A stretch of 64,000 bases of DNA from Formosa agariphila KMM 3901 (lineage in GTDB: Bacteria > Bacteroidota > Bacteroidia > Flavobacteriales > Flavobacteriaceae), in contig NZ_HG315671.1 of NCBI RefSeq assembly GCF_000723205.1, forward strand, positions 756,851 to 820,850, written 5' to 3'. Below, in pieces: positions 43,429-53,462 of the stretch. Under the pieces are notes generated by a model that saw only the letters and a program-made list of their open reading frames with translations, did not search any database and had not been told where the DNA came from. The position numbers and the translations under genes are program-made. Numbering within the stretch: position 1 is the first letter of the stretch; every line of letters begins with the position of its first letter.

Positions 43429-43445
43429 TAAAAAAAATAACAGGA

Positions 43446-45632
43446 ATGGCGATACTTAGATTTCATGCTTTAAAACAGACTTTAGATAGAACTCCTTTGT
43501 ACTTAGAGGAGAAGGAGAGACGGTCGAGTATTTTTGGTTCAAATGTATTTAATGAATCTACAATGCGTCAGTATCTAAATAAAACAGCCTTTGATGAAGT
43601 TATGGGAGCAATTTTAAAGGGGTCTAAAATAGACCGTTTAATCGCAGACCATATTTCTACAGGAATGAAAGAATGGGCAATTACTAAAGGTGTTACGCAT
43701 TATACACATTGGTTTCAGCCACTAACTGGTGCAACGGCAGAAAAACATGATGCCTTTTTTGAAACTATTGGAGGAGGTGCTGCTATAGAACGATTTGGTG
43801 GGGGAGAATTAGTGCAACAAGAGCCTGATGCTTCTAGTTTTCCAAACGGAGGAATTAGGAATATGTTCGAAGCTCGTGGGTATACAGCTTGGGACCCAAC
43901 ATCTCCTGCATTTATTTATGGAACAACCTTATGTATTCCAACAGTATTTGTATCGTATACAGGAGAAGCTTTAGATTATAAAACTCCGCTTTTAAGAGCA
44001 TTGCAGGCTGTAGACAGTGCAGCGGTAGCTGTGTGTAAGTATTTCGATAAGAATGTAAAAAAAGTAAATGCATCTTTAGGTTGGGAGCAGGAATATTTTT
44101 TAATAGATAAAGCTCTAGTGGCTTCTAGACCAGATATTGTTGCTACAGGACGTACATTATTAGGGCATTCTTCTGCTAAAGGACAGCAGTTAGAAGATCA
44201 TTATTTCGGAACGATTCCAAATCGAGCAATGTCTTTTATGCGTGATTTAGAACACGAATGTATGCTGTTAGGAATTCCGGTAAAAACACGTCATAACGAA
44301 GTGGCTCCAAATCAGTTTGAATTAGCTCCTATATATGAGGAGGCTAATTTAGCAGTAGACCATAATTCATTATTGATGGATTTAATGCATAAAACGGCAG
44401 AGCGTCATCATTTTAAAGTATTATTTCACGAAAAGCCTTTTGCTGGTGTTAATGGTTCTGGAAAACATAATAACTGGAGTTTAAGTACAGATACAGGTGT
44501 CAATTTGTTGGGGCCAGGGAAAACGCCAATGAGTAATTTGCAGTTTCTTACCTTTTTTATCAATACAATTAAAGCGGTTCACGATAATGAAGAATTACTT
44601 CGAGCTGTAATTGCATCTGCAAGTAATGATCACAGATTAGGGGCTAACGAAGCGCCTCCTGCTATTATTTCTGTTTTTATAGGCGAGCAATTAACAAAAG
44701 TTTTAACAGAGCTTAAAAACGTAACGAGTGGTAAATTATCACCAGAAGAGAAAACAGAGCTTAAGCTTAATGTTGTTGGAAAGATTCCTGAAATTATGTT
44801 AGATAATACAGATCGAAATAGAACATCGCCTTTTGCTTTTACAGGAAATAAATTCGAGTTTAGAGCTGTAGGGTCTAAAGCGAATTGTGCAAACCCGATG
44901 ACAGTTTTAAATTCTATTGTTGCAAAACAGCTTATTGAATTTAAAGACGAAGTAGATGTGCTTATCGATAAGAAAGATATGAAGAAAGACGATGCTATAT
45001 TTAATGTACTGCGTGAGTATATTAAAAAGTCTAAGAACATTCTTTTTGAAGGTAATGGGTACGGAGAAGCCTGGGAAGTTGAAGCTAAGAAACGTGGATT
45101 GAGTAATAATAAATCTACACCAGAGGCATTAAAAGTTAGAGTGTCTAAGAAGACTATAGATTTGTTTGATGGATTAGGTGTTATGAACAAGGTTGAGTCT
45201 GTAGCACGATATGAAATTGAAATGGAGGATTATATACATCGTATTCAAATTGAAAGTCGGGTGTTAGGAGATATTTCTAGAAGTCATATTGTACCTACAG
45301 CAGTGCGTTATCAAAATATTTTAATAGAGAACGTAAAAGGGTTAAAGGAAATTTATGGTACATCGTTTAAAACAGTTGCAAAAGAACAATTGGCACTAAT
45401 CGAAGATATTTCTAGTCATATAGAATCCATAAATTCTAAAGTCACTAAAATGATTGATGCTAGGCGTACTATTAATAAGGAAGAAGATATAGAAAAGAAA
45501 GCTTTAGATTATTCATATGTTATAAATCCAATGTTTGCAGATATACGCTACCATTGCGATAAATTAGAGTTATTGATAGATGATGAATTGTGGCCATTAA
45601 CAAAGTATAGAGAACTACTTTTTATTAAGTAG
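43446..45632 (+). CDS. glnN: Glutamine synthetase type III
   Basis: 728 residues, the characteristic long GSIII form found in Bacteroidetes and cyanobacteria. Key segments are GWEQEYFLID with catalytic Glu residues, NEVAPNQFELAPIYEEANLA, GVNGSGKHNNWSLS and NRTSPFAFTGNKFEFRAVG. Redundant with the divergent GSII in reaction but unrelated in assembly. Ends in a hairpin terminator. Confidence 0.96.
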   Translation: MAILRFHALKQTLDRTPLYLEEKERRSSIFGSNVFNESTMRQYLNKTAFDEVMGAILKGSKIDRLIADHISTGMKEWAITKGVTHYTHWFQPLTGATAEKHDAFFETIGGGAAIERFGGGELVQQEPDASSFPNGGIRNMFEARGYTAWDPTSPAFIYGTTLCIPTVFVSYTGEALDYKTPLLRALQAVDSAAVAVCKYFDKNVKKVNASLGWEQEYFLIDKALVASRPDIVATGRTLLGHSSAKGQQLEDHYFGTIPNRAMSFMRDLEHECMLLGIPVKTRHNEVAPNQFELAPIYEEANLAVDHNSLLMDLMHKTAERHHFKVLFHEKPFAGVNGSGKHNNWSLSTDTGVNLLGPGKTPMSNLQFLTFFINTIKAVHDNEELLRAVIASASNDHRLGANEAPPAIISVFIGEQLTKVLTELKNVTSGKLSPEEKTELKLNVVGKIPEIMLDNTDRNRTSPFAFTGNKFEFRAVGSKANCANPMTVLNSIVAKQLIEFKDEVDVLIDKKDMKKDDAIFNVLREYIKKSKNILFEGNGYGEAWEVEAKKRGLSNNKSTPEALKVRVSKKTIDLFDGLGVMNKVESVARYEIEMEDYIHRIQIESRVLGDISRSHIVPTAVRYQNILIENVKGLKEIYGTSFKTVAKEQLALIEDISSHIESINSKVTKMIDARRTINKEEDIEKKALDYSYVINPMFADIRYHCDKLELLIDDELWPLTKYRELLFIK

Positions 45633-45954
45633 TATATACATTATATATAGTATAGAAAAAGCTGCCTGTTAAGGGTGGCTTTTTTAGTATATCGGCCCTT
45701 ATGAAGCTTAATTTAAAAGGTGAACCTCCGTTTTTAGGTTCCGATATGTGTGGATTTTGATGATTTGGCAAAATTTATGGAAAGTAAAATCTTACAATTG
45801 GTGGTAGGGTTATGTAAGTAAGAATGCGTTTTGTCTGTCATAAATGTGCTTAATCGAAAACTTGTTATTCGGACGATAATTAGGGGTTCACACAAGAGTA
45901 GATTACATATAAAATCAATATCTTTACATCGCTATTAATCTATACAATTTAATT
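45633..45954. other. Spacer between glnN and a small secreted-peptide gene
   Basis: About 320 bp. The glnN terminator occupies 45656-45685. The remainder shows no coding frame; a short TTTTTAGGTTCC stretch near 45731 is not a recognised element. Confidence 0.45.
45656..45685 (+). terminator. Terminator of glnN
   Basis: AAAAAGCTGCC (45656-45666) pairs with GGTGGCTTTTT (45674-45684), with two G-U pairs and a 7-nt loop, then T residues. Confidence 0.75.
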
Positions 45955-46110
45955 ATGAAACAGCTCGTTGTAAGTGTGCTGTTGCTCTTAGTTGCCACTT
46001 TGGTTTTTTCTCAAGCGGAAAGTGATTCGCAGGAAAAAAGTGCGGTAAATGAAACTATTATTGAGCAGCCAGCCCAGCCAGAAAATTCGCTAGCACACCT
46101 TTATAAATAA
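45955..46110 (+). CDS. Small secreted peptide, 51 residues
   Basis: ATG at 45955, TAA at 46108. MKQLVVSVLLLLVATLVFSQ is a clean signal peptide; the mature part (about 31 residues) is acidic and Gln/Glu-rich, ending in SLAHLYK. No cysteines. Below the usual size cut-off for gene callers, but supported by the signal peptide, its own spacer and a terminator-like hairpin directly after it. Function unknown. Confidence 0.6.
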   Translation: MKQLVVSVLLLLVATLVFSQAESDSQEKSAVNETIIEQPAQPENSLAHLYK

Positions 46111-46149
46111 GAAGTGTCGCAAGTAGAAAATTAAGTAAAACAATTTATA

Positions 46150-46194
46150 AATCTTCAATTGTCCTCTTAAAACGGATGTTTGAAGATTTTTTTT
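46150..46194 (+). terminator. Terminator after the small peptide gene
   Basis: AATCTTCAA (46150-46158) and TTGAAGATT (46180-46188) with a 21-nt loop, followed by eight T. Confidence 0.6.
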
Positions 46195-46244
46195 ATGCCT
46201 CTTTTTTTCCTTTAAATTATCCCAAAAAACTAATTTACAATGCT

Positions 46245-46252
46245 TACTTTTG
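46245..46252 (+). promoter_or_regulatory. -7 element of the purM-like gene; decides its start
   Basis: TACTTTTG fits the TAnnTTTG consensus. It lies downstream of the in-frame ATG at 46240, so transcription would begin after that codon and the ATG at 46279 must be the translation start. Confidence 0.6.
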
Positions 46253-46278
46253 TAAATCATTCTCAACAAAAAAATCAT

Positions 46279-47460
46279 ATGAGTCAAGAAGTCAGTAAGC
46301 GGTATGCGCAACGAGGAGTTTCAGCTTCAAAATCAGATGTTCATAACGCAATAAAGAATATTGATAAAGGATTGTTTCCTAAGGCATTTTGTAAAATTGT
46401 TCCAGATTACTTATCGCAAGATGAAGCGTATTGCTTAATTATGCATGCCGATGGTGCCGGGACTAAAAGTGCTTTGGCTTATATGTATTGGAAGGAAACT
46501 GGAGATGTTTCTGTTTGGAAAGGTATTGCTCAAGATGCGCTTATCATGAATATAGACGATTTGTTATGTGTGGGAGCTACAGATAACATCATGCTGTCTT
46601 CAACCATTGGTCGTAATAAAAATGTGATTACTGGAGAGGTCTTGTCGGCTATAATAAATGGTACCGAAGAATTAATCGAAGATTTAAAATCTTTTGGAGT
46701 TACTATTCATTCAACAGGTGGAGAAACTGCCGATGTTGGAGATCTGGTTAGAACTATTATAGTAGACTCTACGGTAACTGCACGTATGAAACGTGAAGAT
46801 GTTATAGATAATGCTAACATTAGAGAAGGAGACGTTATTGTTGGACTAGAATCTTTTGGTCAAGCAACTTACGAAAAGGAGTATAATGGAGGTATGGGTA
46901 GTAACGGATTGACATCGGCTAGACATGATGTGTTTCACAACTACTTAGCTGAAAAATTCCCTGAAAGTTTTGATGCTGCTGTGCCTAGCGATTTAGTGTA
47001 TTCTGGTCAGATGAAACTTACCGATAAGGTAGAAGGTTCTCCATTAGATGCAGGGAAGTTAGTGTTGTCACCAACGCGTACGTATGCGCCAATTATAAAA
47101 GCCATTTTATCGAAATATAATAAAGAGAATATTCATGGTATGGTTCACTGTTCTGGTGGCGCGCAAACTAAAATATTGCACTTTGTAAATCAATTTCATA
47201 TTATTAAAGATAATTTATTTCCAATTCCTCCGTTATTTAAATTGATTCAAGAACAATCGAAAACAGAGTGGAAGGAAATGTATCAAGTTTTTAACTGCGG
47301 ACATCGTATGGAACTTTATGTGTCTCCAGATGTAGCACAAGATATTATTGCCATTTCTAAATCTTTTAATGTAGATGCACAAATTATTGGTCGCGTAGAA
47401 GCTTCCGAAAAGAAACGTCTGTCTATTAAGAGTGAATTTGGATTGTTTGAGTATGAATAA
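46279..47460 (+). CDS. purM: PurM-like AIR synthase (phosphoribosylformylglycinamidine cyclo-ligase family)
   Basis: 393 residues from MSQEVSKRYAQRG. ATP-binding PurM fold: DGAGTKSALAYMYW, NIDDLLCVGATDN, STGGETADVGD and GLESFGQATYEKEYNGGMG. It belongs to the longer Bacteroidetes branch that differs from the about 345-residue E. coli enzyme, so de novo purine synthesis (ring closure of FGAM) is likely. The start at 46279 is chosen because a -7 element lies between it and the upstream ATG at 46240. Confidence 0.85.
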   Translation: MSQEVSKRYAQRGVSASKSDVHNAIKNIDKGLFPKAFCKIVPDYLSQDEAYCLIMHADGAGTKSALAYMYWKETGDVSVWKGIAQDALIMNIDDLLCVGATDNIMLSSTIGRNKNVITGEVLSAIINGTEELIEDLKSFGVTIHSTGGETADVGDLVRTIIVDSTVTARMKREDVIDNANIREGDVIVGLESFGQATYEKEYNGGMGSNGLTSARHDVFHNYLAEKFPESFDAAVPSDLVYSGQMKLTDKVEGSPLDAGKLVLSPTRTYAPIIKAILSKYNKENIHGMVHCSGGAQTKILHFVNQFHIIKDNLFPIPPLFKLIQEQSKTEWKEMYQVFNCGHRMELYVSPDVAQDIIAISKSFNVDAQIIGRVEASEKKRLSIKSEFGLFEYE

Positions 47461-47504
47461 TAAATAGAAGTTTTTTTTGAAATTAGGTTAGAGATTAGAC
47501 TAGT

Positions 47505-48470
47505 ATGAAATATAATATTTTTTTTCTGTTGTGCTTTATTGTTCAATTTTCTATTGCACAACCTGATTCCTTATATATAAAGAAAAAAAATATTGTAGTA
47601 GAACCTACACCTAAGTGGGAAAACAAGAACAAAGGAGGTATCGATTTAAACGAAGTTGCTTTCGTGAATTGGAGTTCTGGGGGTAGTAATTCTATTTCTG
47701 CTATTTTAAGTGTTAAATCAACTTTAGATTATACGTATCGTGATTTTGTGTGGAGTAGTAGTATTAACTCACGTTATGGTATTAACCAGCAAGAGAGTCA
47801 GCCTTTAAAGAAAACAGACGACTTATTCGAGTTAAATTCATCTTTAGGATATAGGCGGTCTAAAAATTCTAAATGGTACTATTCTGCACGTTTAAATTTT
47901 AAAACACAATTTGCTAACGGATATTCTTATCCCGATACTTCTAACCCGATTTCTAAATTTATGGCTCCAGGTTATATGTTTTTTGGGGGAGGTATGGAAT
48001 ACGGTAAGGATATTAAACGCTTATCGCTATATGTGTCTCCTTTAACTTTTAAGTCTACGTTTGTACTTGATGAAAATCTGGCAAATGCCGGAGCTTTTGG
48101 TGTTAGTCCTGCAATTTATGATGACGAAGGTAATGTATTGGTGCCTGGAGAAAAGGTAAGAGAGGAACTAGGGATATTGGTAACCAATTATTACGAATTG
48201 GATGTGGCTAAAAACGTCTCGTTAAAAAGTACAGCCAATTTTTATACCGACTATTTAAATAGTTTTGGAAACATTGATGTCGATTGGGAAGTCCTTGTCG
48301 ATTTTAAAGTGAATAACTTTATAAAAGCATCTTTAGGTTCTCAGCTTAAATATGATAACGATGTTAAGACTGTAGTTGTTATAGATGAAGACGCCGACGA
48401 GTACGCACAGGGCGGTGCTAAAGTACAATGGAGACAGCTTTTAGGTGTTGGTTTTGTTGTTGATTTCTGA
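47505..48470 (+). CDS. DUF3078 outer-membrane-associated protein
   Basis: 321 residues. Signal peptide (MKYNIFFLLCFIVQFSIAQ), then aromatic, alternating strands characteristic of a beta-barrel, including the DUF3078 hallmark NEVAFVNWSSGGSNSIS. Ends with VGFVVDF, an aromatic C-terminal residue as in many outer-membrane proteins. Function unknown. Follows purM by 44 bp. Confidence 0.85.
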   Translation: MKYNIFFLLCFIVQFSIAQPDSLYIKKKNIVVEPTPKWENKNKGGIDLNEVAFVNWSSGGSNSISAILSVKSTLDYTYRDFVWSSSINSRYGINQQESQPLKKTDDLFELNSSLGYRRSKNSKWYYSARLNFKTQFANGYSYPDTSNPISKFMAPGYMFFGGGMEYGKDIKRLSLYVSPLTFKSTFVLDENLANAGAFGVSPAIYDDEGNVLVPGEKVREELGILVTNYYELDVAKNVSLKSTANFYTDYLNSFGNIDVDWEVLVDFKVNNFIKASLGSQLKYDNDVKTVVVIDEDADEYAQGGAKVQWRQLLGVGFVVDF

Positions 48471-48502
48471 TTATAAGTCATTTATAAAATTATTTTTATT
48501 TG

Positions 48503-48531
48503 TTAACTTTTTATTGTTGATAAAAAGTTAA
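48503..48531. terminator. Hairpin after DUF3078 gene
   Basis: TTAACTTTTTA / TAAAAAGTTAA with a 7-nt loop, 33 bp after the stop. No long T-run, so efficiency is uncertain. Confidence 0.45.
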
Positions 48532-48611
48532 GTGCTTGATAGTTAATTTTTTAAGATTTATTGTTGAAAACTTTTAAATTTTTATTTTGCAATTTGTGTT
48601 GAATTCTTGTC

Positions 48612-48619
48612 TATATTTG
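48612..48619 (+). promoter_or_regulatory. -7 promoter element of nrdJ
   Basis: TATATTTG 43 bp before the start codon, with TTG at 48587-48589 (22-bp spacing). No cobalamin riboswitch features were seen in the leader. Confidence 0.5.
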
Positions 48620-48662
48620 TGGTCTGAAAATTATTTTAGTAATCACAAAAATCTCCAAGACA

Positions 48663-51218
48663 ATGAATGTAGATTCTTTACCTATTCAACGAAAAACCTA
48701 TACACAAGATGAAGCTTTCGAAGCGGCTTTAAAATACTTTAAAGGCGACGATTTAGCGGCAAGGGTTTGGTTAAACAAATACGCTCTTAAAGATTCCGAT
48801 GGGAATATATACGAGTTAACGCCAAACGATATGCATCGTAGAATAGCGAAAGAGATTGCTAGAATAGAAGTTCGTTATCCAAATCCATTATCTGAAGAAG
48901 AAATTTTCGATTTAATTAAAGATTTCAAATATATCGTTCCTCAAGGAAGTCCAATGGCAGGAATTGGTAACCCGTTTCAAATTGCATCACTTTCAAATTG
49001 TTTTGTAATAGGAAATAGTGGTGATTCAGATTCTTATGGAGGAATCATGAAAATCGACCAAGAACAAGTACAATTAATGAAACGTCGTGGAGGTGTAGGT
49101 CACGATTTATCTCATATTCGTCCAAAAGGTTCTCCGGTAAAAAATTCAGCATTAACATCTACGGGTATTGTACCGTTTATGGAGCGTTACTCAAATTCTA
49201 CTAGAGAAGTTGCTCAAGATGGACGTCGTGGTGCATTAATGTTGTCGGTATCTGTAAATCATCCAGATTCAGAAGATTTTATAGATGCTAAATTAGAGCA
49301 AGGTAAAGTAACAGGAGCAAATGTATCTGTACGTATAGATGATGAGTTTATGAAAGCTGTTAAATTAAACGGTGAATACACTCAGAAATATCCAATTTTC
49401 AGCGATAATCCAAAATTCACAAAAACAATTCAAGCAGATGGTATTTGGAAAAAAATTGTCCATAATGCATGGAAATCTGCAGAACCAGGAATATTATTTT
49501 GGGATACTATAATTAATGAATCTGTGCCAGATTGTTATTCTGATTTCGGATACAAAACCGTTTCAACTAACCCTTGTGGTGAGATTCCATTATGTCCTTA
49601 TGATTCTTGTCGTTTACTAGCAATCAACTTATTTTCGTACGTAGATAAACCTTTTACAAAGGATGCGTCTTTTAATTTCGAAAAGTTTAGTAAACATATT
49701 GCCGTTGCGCAACGTATTATGGATGACATTATCGATTTAGAATTAGAAAAAATCGATGGTATTTTAGCTAAGATTGCTGCAGATCCAGAATTAGATGTTG
49801 TAAAAGCAACAGAAAAACAACTTTGGGAAAATATTAAACATAAAGCAGAAGAAGGGCGAAGAACTGGTATTGGTATCACTGCTGAAGGTGATATGTTAGC
49901 AGCGCTAGGTATTCGTTATGGAAGTAAGGAAGGAAATGCTTTTTCTGTTGAAGTTCATAAAAAATTAGCAATTGAAGCCTATAGAGCTTCTGTGTATACA
50001 GCAAAAGATCGTGGGGCATTTGGTGTCTACGATTCAGAATTAGAAAAAAATAATCCATTTATTCAACGCTTAAAAGAAGCCGATAGTAAATTGTATTACG
50101 ACATGTTAGAGTACGGTCGTCGTAACATTGCTTTATTAACAATTGCGCCAACAGGAACAACAAGTTTAATGACGCAAACAAGTTCTGGAATCGAGCCTGT
50201 GTTTATGCCGGTTTACAAACGTAGACGTAAAGTAAATCCGAACGATAAAAATGTACGTGTAGATTTCGTAGATGAGGTTGGAGATTCGTGGGAAGAATAT
50301 GTTGTATTCCACCACCGTTTTAAAGAATGGATGGAAGTAAACGGCTTAGATTTATCTAAAAACTATTCACAAGAAGAAATTGATGCATTAATTAAAAAAT
50401 CGCCTTACTACAAAGCAACATCAAACGATGTCGATTGGTTAAGTAAAGTGTCTATGCAAGGTGCTGTTCAGAAATGGGTAGATCATTCAATTAGTGTAAC
50501 TATTAATTTACCAAACGATGTTTCTGAAGATTTAGTAGGTCAGTTATATTTAAAAGCTTGGGAAGTTGGTTGTAAAGGTGTTACCGTATATCGTGATGGA
50601 TCTCGTGCTGGAGTTTTAATTTCTAACGACGAGAAGAAAGAGGAAGAAAACATTGACATGTTAACTACTTTTCCTACAAAACGACCTCATACACTAGAAG
50701 CCGATGTAGTACGTTTTCAGAATAATAAAGAAAAATGGATTGCCTTTATTGGTTTAATAGACGATAAGCCTTACGAAGTTTTTACAGGTTTAACAGACGA
50801 TGAAGATGGAATATTAATTCCGCGTTGGGTAAATGAAGGATTAATTATTAAAAATAAAAATGAAGACGGGACAACACGTTACGATTTTCAATATCAAAAT
50901 AAAAGAGGGTACAAAACCACTATCGAAGGCTTGTCTCATAAATTCAACCCTGAGTTCTGGAATTACGCAAAATTAATTTCTAGTACATTACGTCATGGTA
51001 TGCCAATCGATAAAATTGTAGACTTAATTAACAGTTTACAATTAGATAGCGAATCTATTAATACTTGGAAAAATGGTGTTGTAAGAGCGTTAAAACGTTT
51101 CGTAGCCGATGGTACACATGCTAAAGGACAAACGTGTAGTAACTGTGATTCTGAAAATTTAATTTATCAAGAAGGTTGTCTTACTTGTAAAGATTGTGGG
51201 TCTTCTAAATGTGGTTAA
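48663..51218 (+). CDS. nrdJ: Adenosylcobalamin-dependent (class II) ribonucleotide reductase
   Basis: 851 residues. Reduces ribonucleotides with a radical from adenosylcobalamin, independent of oxygen. Catalytic-core features are SLSNCFVIGN (reducible Cys), NPCGEIPL with the radical Cys, and APTGTTSLMTQTSSG. The C-terminus carries a zinc-ribbon-like CSNCDSEN...CLTCKDCGSSKCG that includes the terminal thiols for re-reduction. Single gene; ends with a strong terminator. Fits the B12-dependence also seen in IcmF. Confidence 0.95.
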   Translation: MNVDSLPIQRKTYTQDEAFEAALKYFKGDDLAARVWLNKYALKDSDGNIYELTPNDMHRRIAKEIARIEVRYPNPLSEEEIFDLIKDFKYIVPQGSPMAGIGNPFQIASLSNCFVIGNSGDSDSYGGIMKIDQEQVQLMKRRGGVGHDLSHIRPKGSPVKNSALTSTGIVPFMERYSNSTREVAQDGRRGALMLSVSVNHPDSEDFIDAKLEQGKVTGANVSVRIDDEFMKAVKLNGEYTQKYPIFSDNPKFTKTIQADGIWKKIVHNAWKSAEPGILFWDTIINESVPDCYSDFGYKTVSTNPCGEIPLCPYDSCRLLAINLFSYVDKPFTKDASFNFEKFSKHIAVAQRIMDDIIDLELEKIDGILAKIAADPELDVVKATEKQLWENIKHKAEEGRRTGIGITAEGDMLAALGIRYGSKEGNAFSVEVHKKLAIEAYRASVYTAKDRGAFGVYDSELEKNNPFIQRLKEADSKLYYDMLEYGRRNIALLTIAPTGTTSLMTQTSSGIEPVFMPVYKRRRKVNPNDKNVRVDFVDEVGDSWEEYVVFHHRFKEWMEVNGLDLSKNYSQEEIDALIKKSPYYKATSNDVDWLSKVSMQGAVQKWVDHSISVTINLPNDVSEDLVGQLYLKAWEVGCKGVTVYRDGSRAGVLISNDEKKEEENIDMLTTFPTKRPHTLEADVVRFQNNKEKWIAFIGLIDDKPYEVFTGLTDDEDGILIPRWVNEGLIIKNKNEDGTTRYDFQYQNKRGYKTTIEGLSHKFNPEFWNYAKLISSTLRHGMPIDKIVDLINSLQLDSESINTWKNGVVRALKRFVADGTHAKGQTCSNCDSENLIYQEGCLTCKDCGSSKCG

Positions 51219-51247
51219 GATGTAATTTAACTAAACAATATTAGTAT

Positions 51248-51277
51248 AAAAAGCGAGGTTTGTCCTCGCTTTTTTTA
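51248..51277 (+). terminator. Terminator of nrdJ
   Basis: AAAAAGCGAGG / CCTCGCTTTTT with loop TTTGT, then T residues to 51277. Confidence 0.92.
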
Positions 51278-51453
51278 TGGATAAAACTTAAACTTTATAG
51301 GTAATTCATGTCAATTCAAACTCTTATAATTTTAGGTAGATGCAGAAAAAGGAGTGTTTTAATTGGCGCTTTAAATCTCAATAAAAAAGAATTTTTAAAT
51401 TTCAACATCAAATTATGTCTTTAATATTGATATGGAGTATTCATAAATTATCG

Positions 51454-51461
51454 TATTTTTG
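51454..51461 (+). promoter_or_regulatory. -7 promoter element of prfA
   Basis: TATTTTTG, 21 bp before the prfA start, with TTG at 51427-51429. Confidence 0.55.
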
Positions 51462-51482
51462 CACCACAATTTAATAAGGTAG

Positions 51483-52559
51483 ATGTTAGACAAGTTACAA
51501 ATAGTAAAACAACGTTTTGATGAGGTTAGTGATTTAATCATTCAGCCAGATATTATTACAGATCAAAAGCGTTATGTACAGTTAAATAAGGAATATAAAG
51601 ACTTAAGAGGATTAATGGATAAGCGTGAGGAGTACATTGCCTTAACGGAAAACATTAAAGAATCTGAAGAAATTATTGCGGATGGGAGTGATGCAGAAAT
51701 GGTTGATATGGCCAAAATGCAATATGATGAAGCTAAATCTCGCATACCTGAATTGGAAGAAGAAATAAAAGTAATGCTTATTCCTAAAGATCCAGAAGAT
51801 ACTAAGAATGCTGTAGTAGAATTACGTGCCGGAACTGGTGGTGATGAAGCGAGTATTTTTGCTGGAGATTTATTTAGAATGTATACTAAATACTGTGAAG
51901 GTAGAGGTTGGAAAGTAGATACAGTAGATTATAGTGAAGGAACAAACGGTGGATTTAAAGAAATTCAGTTTGAAGTTTCAGGTGAAGATGTATATGGTAC
52001 TTTAAAGTTTGAAGCCGGTGTACACCGTGTTCAGCGTGTACCACAAACAGAAACTCAAGGGCGTGTACATACAAGTGCGGCTACAGTAATGGTATTCCCA
52101 GAAGCAGAAGAGTTTGATATTGAAATTAATCCGAAAGAAGTAAGAGTCGATTTTTTCTGTTCTTCAGGTCCAGGAGGTCAATCGGTAAACACAACATATT
52201 CGGCAGTGCGTTTAACACACATACCAACAGGATTAGTGGCGCAATGTCAAGATCAGAAGTCTCAACATAAAAATAAAGAAAAAGCATTTAAAGTATTACG
52301 TTCGCGTTTATACGAAATGGAATTGGCGAAAAAGAATGCTGCCGATGCCGAAAAACGTGGTACTATGGTTACTTCTGGAGATAGAAGTGCTAAAATTAGA
52401 ACCTACAATTATTCGCAAGGTCGTGTAACCGATCATAGAATTGGATTAACACTTTACGATCTTGGAAATATTGTAAATGGAGATATTCAGAAAATAATAG
52501 ATGAATTACAATTGGCTGAAAACACTGAAAAGTTAAAAGCTAACGACGATGTAATCTAA
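51483..52559 (+). CDS. prfA: Peptide chain release factor 1
   Basis: 358 residues, normal length. Recognises UAA and UAG stop codons. The catalytic G231-G232-Q233 lies in [16 protein letters not shown]; the [12 protein letters not shown] segment and the coiled N-terminal domain are in place. Ends in a terminator (52566-52591). Confidence 0.97.
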   Translation: MLDKLQIVKQRFDEVSDLIIQPDIITDQKRYVQLNKEYKDLRGLMDKREEYIALTENIKESEEIIADGSDAEMVDMAKMQYDEAKSRIPELEEEIKVMLIPKDPEDTKNAVVELRAGTGGDEASIFAGDLFRMYTKYCEGRGWKVDTVDYSEGTNGGFKEIQFEVSGEDVYGTLKFEAGVHRVQRVPQTETQGRVHTSAATVMVFPEAEEFDIEINPKEVRVDFFCSSGPGGQSVNTTYSAVRLTHIPTGLVAQCQDQKSQHKNKEKAFKVLRSRLYEMELAKKNAADAEKRGTMVTSGDRSAKIRTYNYSQGRVTDHRIGLTLYDLGNIVNGDIQKIIDELQLAENTEKLKANDDVI

Positions 52560-52565
52560 ACTTTT

Positions 52566-52591
52566 AGCCTCTTCTTTTAGAGGCTTTTTTT
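52566..52591 (+). terminator. Terminator of prfA
   Basis: AGCCTCT / AGAGGCT with a 6-nt loop and T-run. Confidence 0.85.
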
Positions 52592-52637
52592 ATATTAAAT
52601 TGCAATTTAAGCATTTCAAAATTTAAAGTATTTAAAC

Positions 52638-53456
52638 GTGACTACACAAGAACTTATAGAGCAAATCCGATTAAAAAAATCATTTTTAACTATTGGATTA
52701 GATGTCGATTTAAATAAAATTCCAAAGCATTTATTAGAAACAGAAGATCCCATCTTCGAGTTTAATAAAGCGATTATAGATGCAACACATCATTTATGTG
52801 TGGCTTATAAACCGAACACTGCTTTTTACGAAGCTTATGGTTTAAAAGGGTGGAAAGCTTTAGAGAAAACGATAACCTATTTAAACGAAAATCACCCGGA
52901 AATATTTACTATTGCCGATGCAAAACGTGGCGATATTGGGAATACAAGCAGCATGTATGCTAAAGCTTTTCTTGAAGATCTAGCATTCGACAGTGTTACT
53001 GTTGCACCTTATATGGGGAAAGATTCTGTAGAACCATTTTTAGCGTTTAAAGATAAACATACCATTCTTTTAGCATTAACGTCTAATCAAGGTGCTTTCG
53101 ATTTTCAAACGAAAACCATTGATGGGAAAGAAGTGTATAAACAAGTTTTAGAAACCTCTAAAACATGGGAGAACTCAGAAAACTTAATGTATGTTGTTGG
53201 TGCTACTAAAGCAGAATTCTTAACAGATATAAGAAAAATTATTCCAGAGAGTTTTTTATTAGTTCCTGGTGTAGGTGCTCAAGGTGGAAGTTTACAAGAG
53301 GTCTGTAAATACGGTATGACCGATACTATTGGCTTATTAATAAATTCATCTCGCGGCATTATTTATGCATCTAACGGAGCCGATTTTGCAGAAGCAGCTG
53401 CTAAAAGTGCAAAGTGCTTACAGCAAGATATGGAAGTAATTTTAAACGCAAACTAG
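52638..53456 (+). CDS. pyrF: Orotidine 5'-phosphate decarboxylase (subfamily 2)
   Basis: 272 residues. Last step of UMP synthesis. Catalytic block [18 protein letters not shown] and [19 protein letters not shown] near the C-terminus. The longer type 2 form. It starts with GTG (no in-frame ATG fits the N-terminus [20 protein letters not shown]). Followed after 6 bp by the BtuF-like gene, also with a GTG start, so the two are probably co-transcribed. Confidence 0.93.
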   Translation: MTTQELIEQIRLKKSFLTIGLDVDLNKIPKHLLETEDPIFEFNKAIIDATHHLCVAYKPNTAFYEAYGLKGWKALEKTITYLNENHPEIFTIADAKRGDIGNTSSMYAKAFLEDLAFDSVTVAPYMGKDSVEPFLAFKDKHTILLALTSNQGAFDFQTKTIDGKEVYKQVLETSKTWENSENLMYVVGATKAEFLTDIRKIIPESFLLVPGVGAQGGSLQEVCKYGMTDTIGLLINSSRGIIYASNGADFAEAAAKSAKCLQQDMEVILNAN

Positions 53457-53462
53457 TTAAAC

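Noticed and set aside
44630-45190. 186-residue frame antisense to glnN
   Set aside because: Ser/Leu/Phe-rich translation typical of the antisense of a conserved gene; GSIII motifs run through the whole segment on the plus strand.
46240-46278. Upstream ATG as start of the purM-like gene
   Set aside because: A TAnnTTTG -7 element lies downstream of it, and the added residues are not typical of the family.
48471-48662. Possible cobalamin riboswitch before nrdJ
   Set aside because: The leader is short and AT-rich; no B12-box-like GCCACTG or multi-stem layout, and a -7 promoter lies only 43 bp from the start codon.
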